Assembly (NCBI GenBank): GCA_026398695.1
Contig: JAPLSJ010000134.1
Span: 1-38,821, forward strand
DNA length: 38,821 nucleotides
DNA from: Arenimonas sp.
GTDB taxonomy: Bacteria > Pseudomonadota > Gammaproteobacteria > Xanthomonadales > Xanthomonadaceae
Direction: 5' to 3'
The position numbers were made by a program, and so were the translations under genes. Under the pieces are notes generated by a model. The model had not been told where the DNA came from. It did not search any database and saw only the letters and a program-made list of their open reading frames with translations. Of this stretch, positions 8,160-15,299 are shown piece by piece; within the stretch, counting starts at the first letter, position 1; each line of letters begins with the position of its first letter.

Positions 8160-8828
8160 CTAGGGTGTGCTTGCTGGTGCCATGGAAAGCCAGATCTCGT
8201 TGCGGCGCATGAACCACGGCGTGAACGGCGCGTTGTAGCGCGAGTAAACCGGCTCGCCCGTCCAGGCCAGGTTGGCGGCGCGCAGCGCCGCTTCAAGCCT
8301 GGCCAGGTGCTTGGCGTCGTTGGAGACCGACCAGAAGCCCGAATAGCGAATGACGGCCACCTGCGCGGGCATCACTTCGCGCAGCTGCACGCGGGCGTCC
8401 AGAGGCTCGGGCGCACTCGCCGCGGTGACGCCCCTGGGCAGCACGAACTGCACCAGGAAGCCGCCGGGCGCAGCGGTTTGCGTGACGGGCGCGGTCATCT
8501 CCAGCTTCACCGGCGCGGCTGTCTGGGTCACCGGCGCGGTCATGGCGAATTTCCGTTCACCCTTGTTCTTGCCGAAGATGTAGCCGGCCAGGATCGGGAA
8601 TGCCTGCCCGCCCGCTTTGCTGGCCGGGCCGGGAACCACCACCTCGGCGACGGCGTAAGCGCCGTATTGGCGCACCTCGATGTCCGCGAGCTGGCGAACG
8701 ACTTGGTACTCGGGCTCTTCGGTGGCGTGGCTGGGCATGGCGACGGTGCTCAAGGCGAGGATCAGCAGGACGGCGGCGCCAAACGCGGCGGCGGGGTGGC
8801 GAGGCAGTCGGGGCGGGCTGGTTTTCAT
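8160..8828 (-). CDS. SOUL-family haem-binding protein, exported
   Basis: A 222-residue SOUL/HEBP protein with an N-terminal hydrophobic signal sequence (AAAFGAAVLLILALSTVAMP, cleavage near SHA-TEE). Family features are YQVVRQLADIEVRQYGAYAV, GGQAFPILAGYIFGKNKGERK followed by two FAMTAPVTQT-like segments, then IRYSGFW and the C-terminal YNAPFTPWFMRRNEIW. Such proteins bind haem or porphyrin; the bacterial role is unclear. Here it would be periplasmic. It is flanked by gene remnants on both sides and may be the only intact cargo of the module apart from the repeat protein. Confidence 0.93.
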   Translation of the reverse strand: MKTSPPRLPRHPAAAFGAAVLLILALSTVAMPSHATEEPEYQVVRQLADIEVRQYGAYAVAEVVVPGPASKAGGQAFPILAGYIFGKNKGERKFAMTAPVTQTAAPVKLEMTAPVTQTAAPGGFLVQFVLPRGVTAASAPEPLDARVQLREVMPAQVAVIRYSGFWSVSNDAKHLARLEAALRAANLAWTGEPVYSRYNAPFTPWFMRRNEIWLSMAPASTP

Positions 8829-8832
8829 CGGA

Positions 8833-9064
8833 TCATAGTCTCATCTGTCCGGCATCACGCTTTACTCGGAGCCAGGTTTTCTGCTTCGGAAAGTCGGCGG
8901 CGCGGGCCACGGCCTCGCCCGCCGCGAGGTCCTGGCGAGAATGCTCGACCCGGGCCATCGCACCTTCGAAAGCGTCGTTGCCCAGCAGCAGGTGGCCAGG
9001 AATGGCGAGGATGCGATCGACAGGCTTCAGGACTACCTGCTGAACAGCAGACCCCACCCCGCCG
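8833..9064 (-). pseudogene. C-terminal stump of a short-chain dehydrogenase
   Basis: The minus-strand frame reads AVQQVVLKPVDRIL, then HLLLGNDAFEGAMARVEHSR and DLAAGEAVARAADFPKQKTW. This is the usual C-terminal end of classical SDR oxidoreductases (pattern HLLLGsDAh, acidic/basic helix, W/GEavSRsTDFp). The Rossmann fold, SxnYxxxK site and start are missing. The frame runs out at the second copy of the 43-bp terminator repeat (9065), which looks like the breakpoint. It stops 4 bases before the SOUL start. The recognition is by eye and moderately sure. Confidence 0.55.
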
Positions 9065-9107
9065 AAAAACAACAACGCCACCCTCGGGTGGCGTTGTTGT
9101 TTGTGGC
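9065..9107 (-). terminator. Second copy of the 43-bp terminator repeat
   Basis: Identical over 43 bp to 7222-7264, offset 1843 bp, same orientation. Sequence outside the block is not convincingly alike on either side. On the minus strand the stem is followed by five T residues, so it can end the gene at 9123-9605. Confidence 0.85.
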
Positions 9108-9122
9108 TGCCGGTGCCGCGGA

Positions 9123-9605
9123 TTACTGCGCGGGCGTTTCGCCCAGGTACGCGGTGGCGCTGGCGGTGGCGTCGTCCACGGCGGTCTTGGCGGCCATCAG
9201 GCTGACCTGGCTGGCGTTGACGTCTTCCTGCGCCTGGCTGATCTCCAGGCGCACGGCGTTCACGGCTTCGGCGGCTTTCTCGGCCCGGGCACGGTCGGCG
9301 TCCACCCGCTCGCGCGTGACGCGGCCGCGGGCGGCCTGGGTTTCGGTGCGCGTGAGCTGCTTCTCGGCTTCGATCCGGGCGGCGTCGGCCTTGTCGAGGT
9401 TGGCGCGCGCGGCGGCCAGCTTGGTTTCACCGCCGGCCAGTGCGGCGCGAGCCGCCTCGACGGCGGTGATGGCTTCCTGCAGCTGCGCCTGCACCTTCGC
9501 CAGGTCCTCGGGCGAGCCGGTGGCAGCCTGCGCCGGCAAGCCGCCGGCGCACAGCGCCGCCGCCAGCAGCCAGGAGGCGGTGTGCCGCTTGGGGTGGTTC
9601 GTCAT
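9123..9605 (-). CDS. Exported Ala-rich coiled-coil protein of unknown function
   Basis: Not recognised. 160 residues: signal peptide (WLLAAALCAGGLPAQA-AT), then almost entirely heptad-like helix rich in Ala, Glu, Arg and Asp (about residues 32-150; for example LAKVQAQLQEAITAVEAAR and RERVDADRARAEKAAEAVN). No cysteine lies in the mature part and there is no lipobox. Likely a periplasmic helical rod or oligomer. GGGAGAAC is a good ribosome site for ATG 9605. Its terminator is the second 43-bp repeat. Codon use is like that of the rest of the chromosome. Confidence 0.75.
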   Translation of the reverse strand: MTNHPKRHTASWLLAAALCAGGLPAQAATGSPEDLAKVQAQLQEAITAVEAARAALAGGETKLAAARANLDKADAARIEAEKQLTRTETQAARGRVTRERVDADRARAEKAAEAVNAVRLEISQAQEDVNASQVSLMAAKTAVDDATASATAYLGETPAQ

Positions 9606-9697
9606 GGTCGTTCTCCCGATGGCCTGGTGGGCCGAGGCCCTTGCCGCGAGTCTAGCTGAACCGCGAGCGGGTGAAACCGCAGGCGTGGCCCTGGCCG

Positions 9698-9715
9698 GCG
9701 CGCCCTGGGGCGCGC
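9698..9715 (-). terminator. Hairpin at the end of the pot-sad run
   Basis: GCGCGCCC and GGGCGCGC form an 8-bp inverted repeat that touches the sad stop codon (9716-9718). No T run follows, so termination may be Rho-assisted, or the hairpin may only protect the mRNA end. Confidence 0.4.
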
Positions 9716-11074
9716 TCAGCCCACGTAGACGGTCTTGATGTTCATGAACTCGTGGATGCCGTGCTCGGCCAGCTCACGGCCATAGCCCGAGGCCTTGGTG
9801 CCGCCGAACGGCAGCCGCACGTCGCTGCGCACGATGGCGTTGACGAAACAGGCGCCGGCGTTGATGGCGCGCGCCACCGCTTCGCCTCGGGCCGCATCGC
9901 GGGTCCAGACGCTGGCGCCCAGGCCGAAGGCGGTGTCGTTGGCGATGCGCAGCGCGTCGGCCTCGTCGCTGGCGCGAATCACGCTGGCCACCGGGCCGAA
10001 CAGTTCTTCGTCGTAGGCCGGCATGCCCGGCACCACGTGGTCGAGGATGGACGCCGGATACACCGTGTCGCCCTGCCCCGGCGCGCAGCCCAGCACCGGC
10101 TTGGCGCCCTTGGCGAGGCTGGCCAGCACCTGCTTGTGCAGCTCGTCGCGCAGGTCGGCGCGGGCCATCGGCGCCAGGCCGGTGCCGTCGGCGTGCGGGT
10201 CGCCGGGCTGCAGGCGCTCGCTGGCCTGGACGAACCGGCGCACGAATTCATCGGCGATCGAGTCCACCACGATGAAGCGCTTGGCGGCGATGCAGGTCTG
10301 GCCGGCGTTGCCGAAGCGCGACAGCACGGCCATCGGCACGGCCTTGTCGAGGTCGGCGTCTTCGAGCACCACGAACGGGTCGCTGCCGCCGAGCTCGAGC
10401 ACGCACTTCTTGAGGTGCCTGCCGGCGGTGGCGGCCACCGAGCGGCCGGCCCGCTCGCTGCCGGTGAGGCTGACGGCCTTGATGCGCGGGTCGCCGATCA
10501 CGCCGGCGGTCTGTTCGCTGTCGATGTGCAGCACGGCGAACACGCCGGGCGGCAGGCCCGCTTCGGCCAGCACGTCGGCGATCGCGTCGGCGCAGCGCGG
10601 CACGCTGGTGGCGTGCTTGAGCACCGCCACGTTGCCGGCCATCAGCGACGGCGCCAGGAACCGGAACACCTGCCAGAGCGGGAAATTCCACGGCATGATC
10701 GCCAGCACGCAGCCGATCGGCTCGTAGGTGACGTAGCTGCGGGAAGCGTCGGTGGCGATGGCCTGGTCGGCCAGGTAGCGGCCCGCATGGTCGGCGTAGT
10801 ACTCGCAGCCCGCGGCGGATTTTTCGATCTCGGTGAGCGCCTCGCGCCGCAGCTTGCCCATGTCGCCGGTCATCACCGCGGCGATGGCCTCGCGGCGCGC
10901 GCGCAGCACGGCGGCCACGTTGCGCAGGAAGGCGCCTCGCTCTTCCAGCGGCAGCGCCGCCCAGCGCGGGAAGGCGCGGTCGGCCGCGGCCAGGGCGGCC
11001 TCTATGCCGGCCGGGCCCAGGTTTTGATGCCGGCGCACTTCGCCGGTCCAGGGGTCGCGGTTCTCGACGCTCAT
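9716..11074 (-). CDS. sad: NAD(P)-dependent succinate-semialdehyde dehydrogenase (Sad/YneI type)
   Basis: A 452-residue aldehyde dehydrogenase. Catalytic residues are Asn130 (IMPWNFPLWQVFR), Glu227 (LELGGSDPFVVL) and Cys261 (GNAGQTCIAAKRF). The short form with GSERAG and the C-terminal NIKTVYVG is typical of the Sad/YneI branch rather than GabD. It would oxidise succinate semialdehyde from GABA transamination to succinate. ATG 11074 (MSVENRDPWTG) with AAGG upstream is 4 bases after the potI stop; an upstream in-frame ATG at 11131 lies inside potI and is rejected. It is the last gene of the putrescine operon. It could also accept related aldehydes. Confidence 0.88.
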   Translation of the reverse strand: MSVENRDPWTGEVRRHQNLGPAGIEAALAAADRAFPRWAALPLEERGAFLRNVAAVLRARREAIAAVMTGDMGKLRREALTEIEKSAAGCEYYADHAGRYLADQAIATDASRSYVTYEPIGCVLAIMPWNFPLWQVFRFLAPSLMAGNVAVLKHATSVPRCADAIADVLAEAGLPPGVFAVLHIDSEQTAGVIGDPRIKAVSLTGSERAGRSVAATAGRHLKKCVLELGGSDPFVVLEDADLDKAVPMAVLSRFGNAGQTCIAAKRFIVVDSIADEFVRRFVQASERLQPGDPHADGTGLAPMARADLRDELHKQVLASLAKGAKPVLGCAPGQGDTVYPASILDHVVPGMPAYDEELFGPVASVIRASDEADALRIANDTAFGLGASVWTRDAARGEAVARAINAGACFVNAIVRSDVRLPFGGTKASGYGRELAEHGIHEFMNIKTVYVG

Positions 11075-11078
11075 CGCT

Positions 11079-11921
11079 TCAGCCTTTCTGCAGCGCCATC
11101 TGCATGTCGCGCTGGCGCTTCTTTTCGTCACGGGTCATCAGCCACCAGCCGATCACCGCGGCGATGGACACCGCCAGGATCATCAGGGTGGCCAGGGCGT
11201 TGATCTTGGGGCTCAGGCCCAGCCGCACCGACGAGAACACCTTCATCGGCAGCGTGGTGGACGAGGGGCCGGACACGAAGCTGGCGATCACCAGGTCGTC
11301 CAGCGACAGCGTGAACGCCAGCAGCCAGCCCGACACCAGGGCCGGGGCGATGATGGGCAGGGTGATGACGAAGAACACCTTCAGCCGGTTGGCGCCCAGG
11401 TCCATCGCCGCCTCTTCGAGCGACCGGTCTAGCTCGCCCAGGCGCGAGGAGATCACCACCGTGACGAAGGCCATGCAGAAGGTGACGTGGGCGATCCAGA
11501 TGGTGAGCATGCCGCGCTGCTCGCCGATGCCGATGATCGGGCCGATGGACACGAACAGCAGCAGGATCGACAGGCCCGTGATCACCTCGGGCATCACCAG
11601 CGGCGCCGTGATCAGCGCGCCGAACAGGGTCTTGCCGCGGAAGTCGCGGAAACGCGTCATCACCATGGCCGACATGGTGCCCAGCACCACCGACGCGCAC
11701 GCGGTCCAGAACGCCACCTGCACGCTCACCCAGGCCGCCGACATCATCTGCTGGTCGCGGAACAGCTCGCCGTACCACTTCACCGAGAAGCCCGACCACA
11801 CCGTGACCAGCCGCGATTCGTTGAACGAATACACGATCAGGCTGAGGATGGGCGCATAGAGGAAGACGAAGCCCAGCACGAGCATCGTCAGGGTGAACCT
11901 GGAATTCCGGGGCTGGCTCAT
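11079..11921 (-). CDS. potI: Putrescine ABC transporter permease PotI
   Basis: A 280-residue inner-membrane permease of the PotC/PotI type with six predicted helices (first: FTLTMLVLGFVFLYAPILSL). The EAA loop for contact with the ATPase is seen as LEEAAMDLGANRLKVFFVIT followed by LP. Together with PotH it forms the channel of a polyamine importer. ATG 11921 overlaps the potH stop as ATGA, indicating translational coupling. A Lys/Arg-rich cytoplasmic tail follows the last helix. Confidence 0.95.
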   Translation of the reverse strand: MSQPRNSRFTLTMLVLGFVFLYAPILSLIVYSFNESRLVTVWSGFSVKWYGELFRDQQMMSAAWVSVQVAFWTACASVVLGTMSAMVMTRFRDFRGKTLFGALITAPLVMPEVITGLSILLLFVSIGPIIGIGEQRGMLTIWIAHVTFCMAFVTVVISSRLGELDRSLEEAAMDLGANRLKVFFVITLPIIAPALVSGWLLAFTLSLDDLVIASFVSGPSSTTLPMKVFSSVRLGLSPKINALATLMILAVSIAAVIGWWLMTRDEKKRQRDMQMALQKG

Positions 11922-12835
11922 GACAGCCTCGACTCCATTTCCTTGGACTGGTAGCGGTGGAACACCATGATGGGCACGATCAGCAGCGCCAGCATCACGA
12001 TGGCCACGGCCGAGGCCACCGGCCAGTCGCGGTTGTTGAAGAACTCCTGCCACAGCACCCGGCCGATCATCAGCGTGTCGGCGCCGCCCAGCATTTCCGG
12101 GATCACGAACTCACCCACCACCGGGATCAGCACCAGCATGGCGCCGGCGATGATGCCGGCCTTGGACAGCGGCAGCGTGATGGTGAAGAACGCCTTCCAC
12201 GGCGGCGCGCCCAGGTCGTTGGCGGCCTCGATCAGGCGGTGGTCGTGCTTGACCAGGTTGGCGTACAGCGGCAGCACCATGAACGGCAGGTAGGCGTAGA
12301 CGATGCCGATGTACACGGCCGTCGGCGTGTGCAGGATCTGCAGCGGCTCGTCGATCAGGCCCAGGCTCATCAGGAAGTTGTTGAGCAGGCCGTTGTTCTT
12401 GAGGATGCCGACCCAGGCGTAGATGCGGATCAGGAACGAGGTCCAGGACGGCAGGATCACCAGCATCAGGGCGATGTTGCGGTTGGCCGGCGACATGCGC
12501 GCGATCGAGTACGCGATGGGATAGCCGATCAGCACGCACAGGAAGGTGGAGATGATGGCGATCTTGAGCGAGCTGAGGTAGGCGTTGACGTACAGGCTGT
12601 CGCGAATCAGGTACAGGTAGTTGCCGGCGTTCAGGCTGACCTGCAGTTTGTCGCCCGCCCAGGTGAACAGGTCCGTGTAGGGCGGCATGGCGATGGCCGC
12701 GCTGGCGAAGCTGATCTTGAGCGCGATGGCGAACGGGATGGCGAAGAACAGCAGCATCCACAGGTACGGCACCGCGATCACCAGCCAGCGCGGGCCGGGC
12801 AGGCGCTTGCGGATGGAAGCGGCCAGGTGCTTCAT
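11918..12835 (-). CDS. potH: Putrescine ABC transporter permease PotH
   Basis: A 305-residue permease of the PotB/PotH type with six predicted membrane helices (first at LVIAVPYLWMLLFFAIPFAI). A large periplasmic loop lies between helices 1 and 2 (YTDLFTWAGDKLQVSLNAGN). The EAA loop is IEAANDLGAPPWKAFFTITL. It pairs with PotI. The start ATG 12835 overlaps the potG stop (ATGA) and its own stop overlaps the potI start, so potG, potH and potI are translationally chained. Confidence 0.95.
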   Translation of the reverse strand: MKHLAASIRKRLPGPRWLVIAVPYLWMLLFFAIPFAIALKISFASAAIAMPPYTDLFTWAGDKLQVSLNAGNYLYLIRDSLYVNAYLSSLKIAIISTFLCVLIGYPIAYSIARMSPANRNIALMLVILPSWTSFLIRIYAWVGILKNNGLLNNFLMSLGLIDEPLQILHTPTAVYIGIVYAYLPFMVLPLYANLVKHDHRLIEAANDLGAPPWKAFFTITLPLSKAGIIAGAMLVLIPVVGEFVIPEMLGGADTLMIGRVLWQEFFNNRDWPVASAVAIVMLALLIVPIMVFHRYQSKEMESRLS

Positions 12836-13977
12836 GAGGTCAGCACCACGCCGGCCTGGTCGTCCCAGCTGAGCCAGACCGCGTCGTTCCAGGTGAACTT
12901 CTCGCTGGCCCAGCGCTGGCTGTTGATCATGTTGGCCAGGATCTTGCTGCCGTTGGCCAGCCGCACGTGGAAGACCGAGTGGCTGCCGAAGTAGGCGATG
13001 TCCTCGATGATGCCGCGCACCTTGTTGTGCGGCTGCGCGGGCTCTTCCTTGCTGACGGCGACCTTCTCGGGCCGCAGCGCCAGCGCCACGTCCTGGCCCT
13101 CGAAGCCGGTGACGCCGTGGCCCACGTAGGCCAGGCACTCCAGCGCCGGGCTGGCGATGGTGATGAAGTCCTTCTCGTCGTCCTTGATCTTGCCCTCGAT
13201 CAGGTTCACCGAGCCGATGAACTCGGCGGTGAAGCGGCAGCTGGGCTGTTCGTAGATCTCGTCGGGCGTGCCGAGCTGGCGGATCCAGCCGGCGTCCATG
13301 ATGGCGATGCGGTGGGCCATGGTCATGGCCTCTTCCTGGTCGTGGGTGACCATGACGCAGGTCACGCCCAGGCGCTCGACGATGTTCACCAGTTCGAGCT
13401 GCATCTGCGAGCGCAGCTTCTTGTCCAGCGCGCCCATGGGCTCGTCGAGCAGCAGCAGCTTGGGGCTCTTGGCCAGCGAACGGGCCAGCGCCACGCGCTG
13501 CTGCTGGCCGCCGGAAAGCTGGTGCGGCCGGCGCTTGGCGTACTTCTCCATGCGCACCAGGGCCAGCATTTCGGCCACGCGCCGGGCGATGTCGGCCTTG
13601 GGCATTCCGTCCTGCTTGAGCCCGAAGGCGACGTTCTGCTCCACGCTCATGTGCGGGAACAGCGCGTAGGACTGGAACATCATGTTGATCGGCCGCTCGT
13701 AGGGCGGCAGCTCGGTGATGTCCTGGCCGTCCAGGATCACCTTGCCCTTGGTGGGCTTCTCGAACCCGCCCAGGCAGCGCAGCAGGGTGGACTTGCCGCA
13801 GCCCGAGGCGCCCAGCAGGGCGAAGATCTCGCCCTTGCGGATCGACAGGCTGACATCGTCCACCGCCACGAAGCCGTCGAACTCCTTGCGCACCGCCTCG
13901 ATGCGCAGGTAGTTCTCCGCGCCCAGCTTTTCAGCCTTGGGTGCGCCCGTGGCGGTACCGTTGCTCACTGCTGCCAT
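12832..13977 (-). CDS. potG: Putrescine ABC transporter ATPase PotG
   Basis: A 381-residue ABC ATPase. Walker A GASGCGKST is at 56-64, the Q loop at NMMFQSYALFPHM, the signature LSGGQQQRVALARSLA at 154-169, Walker B LLLLDEPMGALD at 174-185 and the switch His in MVTHDQEEAM. The C-terminal third is a TOBE/OB domain (ALRPEKVAV) as in PotA/PotG transporters. It drives import through PotHI. The first 20 residues are an Ala/Gly/Thr-rich extension. An AGGA ribosome site precedes ATG 13977. The 88-bp gap to potF carries a strong hairpin. Confidence 0.96.
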   Translation of the reverse strand: MAAVSNGTATGAPKAEKLGAENYLRIEAVRKEFDGFVAVDDVSLSIRKGEIFALLGASGCGKSTLLRCLGGFEKPTKGKVILDGQDITELPPYERPINMMFQSYALFPHMSVEQNVAFGLKQDGMPKADIARRVAEMLALVRMEKYAKRRPHQLSGGQQQRVALARSLAKSPKLLLLDEPMGALDKKLRSQMQLELVNIVERLGVTCVMVTHDQEEAMTMAHRIAIMDAGWIRQLGTPDEIYEQPSCRFTAEFIGSVNLIEGKIKDDEKDFITIASPALECLAYVGHGVTGFEGQDVALALRPEKVAVSKEEPAQPHNKVRGIIEDIAYFGSHSVFHVRLANGSKILANMINSQRWASEKFTWNDAVWLSWDDQAGVVLTS

Positions 13978-14032
13978 CGTCGAATCCTGTGCCGTCGTGA
14001 CCGGGCCGCGGGTGCGGCGCGGTGGAAGCGAA

Positions 14033-14055
14033 GGGGCGGGCCTGGGGCCCGCCCC
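14033..14055 (-). other. Strong GC hairpin between potF and potG
   Basis: GGGGCGGGCC and GGCCCGCCCC form a perfect 10-bp inverted repeat with a 3-base gap, 10 bases after the potF stop. There is no T run. Such a structure after a binding-protein gene commonly shields its mRNA 3' end or partly attenuates the permease genes, giving excess binding protein. The role is inferred. Confidence 0.55.
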
Positions 14056-14065
14056 GGGGCCGGGC

Positions 14066-15196
14066 CTACTGGCCGGTCTTGATGGTGGTCCAGTGGCGCG
14101 TGAACAGGCGGTCCACTTCGGGCGTGAGCACCGCCAGCGTGAACAGCTTGGCCTGGGTCTCGGGCAGCGGGTAGATGCCCGGGTCTTCGATGATGGCCTT
14201 GTCCACCAGCGGCAGCGCCGCCTGGTTGGCGCTGGCGTAGGCGACGTAGTTCTGGATCTCGGCCATCACCTCGGGACGCATGACGTAATCCAGGAACAGG
14301 TAGGCGTTGTCGACGTTCTTGGCATCCTTGGGGATGGCCAGCATGTCGAACCACATCGGCGCGCCTTCCTTGGGGATGACGTAGGCCACTTCGACGCCCT
14401 TGGCGGCCTCTTCGGCGCGGGCCTTGGCCTGGATGATGTCGCCCGACCAGCCCACCGCGACGCAGATGTCGCCGTTGGCCAGGTCGTTGATGAACTGCGA
14501 GGAGTGGAAGTACAGGATGCTCGGACGCAGCGCCTGCAGGCGGTCCACGCCCTTCTGGATCACGGCCGGGTCGAAGCTGTTGGGGTCTTCGCCCAGGTAC
14601 TGCAGCACCGGCGGGATGATCTCGGACGGGGTGTCGAGGATGGCCACGCCGCAGCCCTTGAGCTTGGCCAGGTTCTCGGGTTCGAACACCATCGCCCAGC
14701 TGTCGAGCGGGAAGTCCTCGCCCAGCGCTTCCTTCACCTTGGCCACGTTGTAGCCGATGCCGGTGGTGCCCCACAGATAGGGCACGGAGTGGGCGTTGTC
14801 GGTGTCGTTCTGGGCCAGCAGGGCCAGCATGGCGGGGTCGAGGTTGCCGTAGTTCTTGAGCCGGGTCTTGTCGATCGGCATGTAGACGTCGGCCTGGATC
14901 TGCCGGGCCAGGAAGGTGAGCGAGGGCACCACGATGTCGTAGCCGGTGTTGCCGGTCATCACCTTGGTCTCGAGCGTCTCGTTGGAGTCCATGACGTCGT
15001 AGGTGACCTTGATGCCGGTTTCGGCCTCGAAGTTGGCGATGGTCTTCTCGCCGATGTAGTCCGACCAGTTGTAGATGTTGAGGACCTTGGATTGCTCCGG
15101 CTCGGCATTTGCCGCCGTGCCGGCGTCCGAAGCGGGTTTCTCGCCGCAGGCGGCGATGAGCATCGCGGCCAGAAGTACCGTCATCTTGCGCTTCAT
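14066..15196 (-). CDS. potF: Putrescine-binding protein PotF, lipoprotein form
   Basis: A 376-residue PotD/PotF-family solute-binding protein. The start is MKRKMTVLLAAMLIAAC; lipobox IAAC with Cys17 predicts a lipid anchor, and a linker rich in Ala/Glu/Pro follows. Family motifs are VLNIYNWSDYIGEKTIANFE, DVMDSNETLETK, YDIVVPSLTFLARQIQ, VPYLWGTTGIGYN and AVGWSGDIIQA. The aromatic and acidic ligand residues (Trp/Ser/Asp in NWSDY, Asp in GWSGD) are present. ATG 15196 lies 7 bases after GAGGGGG; a GTG at 15199 is too close to it. An extended -10-like TGTGTATTATT lies upstream (minus strand, about 15253-15262), so potF may also have its own promoter. It binds putrescine or a related polyamine. Confidence 0.94.
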   Translation of the reverse strand: MKRKMTVLLAAMLIAACGEKPASDAGTAANAEPEQSKVLNIYNWSDYIGEKTIANFEAETGIKVTYDVMDSNETLETKVMTGNTGYDIVVPSLTFLARQIQADVYMPIDKTRLKNYGNLDPAMLALLAQNDTDNAHSVPYLWGTTGIGYNVAKVKEALGEDFPLDSWAMVFEPENLAKLKGCGVAILDTPSEIIPPVLQYLGEDPNSFDPAVIQKGVDRLQALRPSILYFHSSQFINDLANGDICVAVGWSGDIIQAKARAEEAAKGVEVAYVIPKEGAPMWFDMLAIPKDAKNVDNAYLFLDYVMRPEVMAEIQNYVAYASANQAALPLVDKAIIEDPGIYPLPETQAKLFTLAVLTPEVDRLFTRHWTTIKTGQ

Positions 15197-15266
15197 CACG
15201 TATCCCCCTCAGTGGTTTAACAGGTTGGACCGGCCATCCCCTTGCCGTTCCAATAATACACAGCGC

Positions 15267-15292
15267 CCCGGCGCGGGCCAGCCCGCGCCGGG
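15267..15292 (-). terminator. Hairpin in the spuC-potF gap
   Basis: CCCGGCGCGGGC and GCCCGCGCCGGG form a 12-bp perfect inverted repeat (2-base gap) 8 bases after the spuC stop. No T run follows. It may partly end the puuD-puuA-spuC message or protect it. With the -10-like TATTAT just beyond it, this is where potFGHI-sad could become a separate unit. Confidence 0.5.
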
Positions 15293-15299
15293 CGTGGCT

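Noticed and set aside
7222-9107. Active integrative element at ssrA
   Set aside because: No integrase, transposase or recombination directionality gene is present, and the repeat does not extend into the tmRNA. At most it is a scar, reported as a finding.
8070-9659. 529-codon open frame on the plus strand across the SOUL gene and the SDR remnant
   Set aside because: It is antisense to the SOUL gene and to the exported coiled-coil gene, and has Arg/Ala/Gly-rich composition without motifs. High GC removes stops in such frames.
11075-11131. Longer sad protein starting at 11131
   Set aside because: The extra residues lie inside the potI end and are Arg/Cys-rich, unlike any aldehyde dehydrogenase N-terminus. 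ATG 11074 has a ribosome site.
15200-15260. Riboswitch or leader RNA in front of potF
   Set aside because: The leader is under 70 bases with no conserved aptamer that I can recognise; only a ribosome site and a -10-like element.
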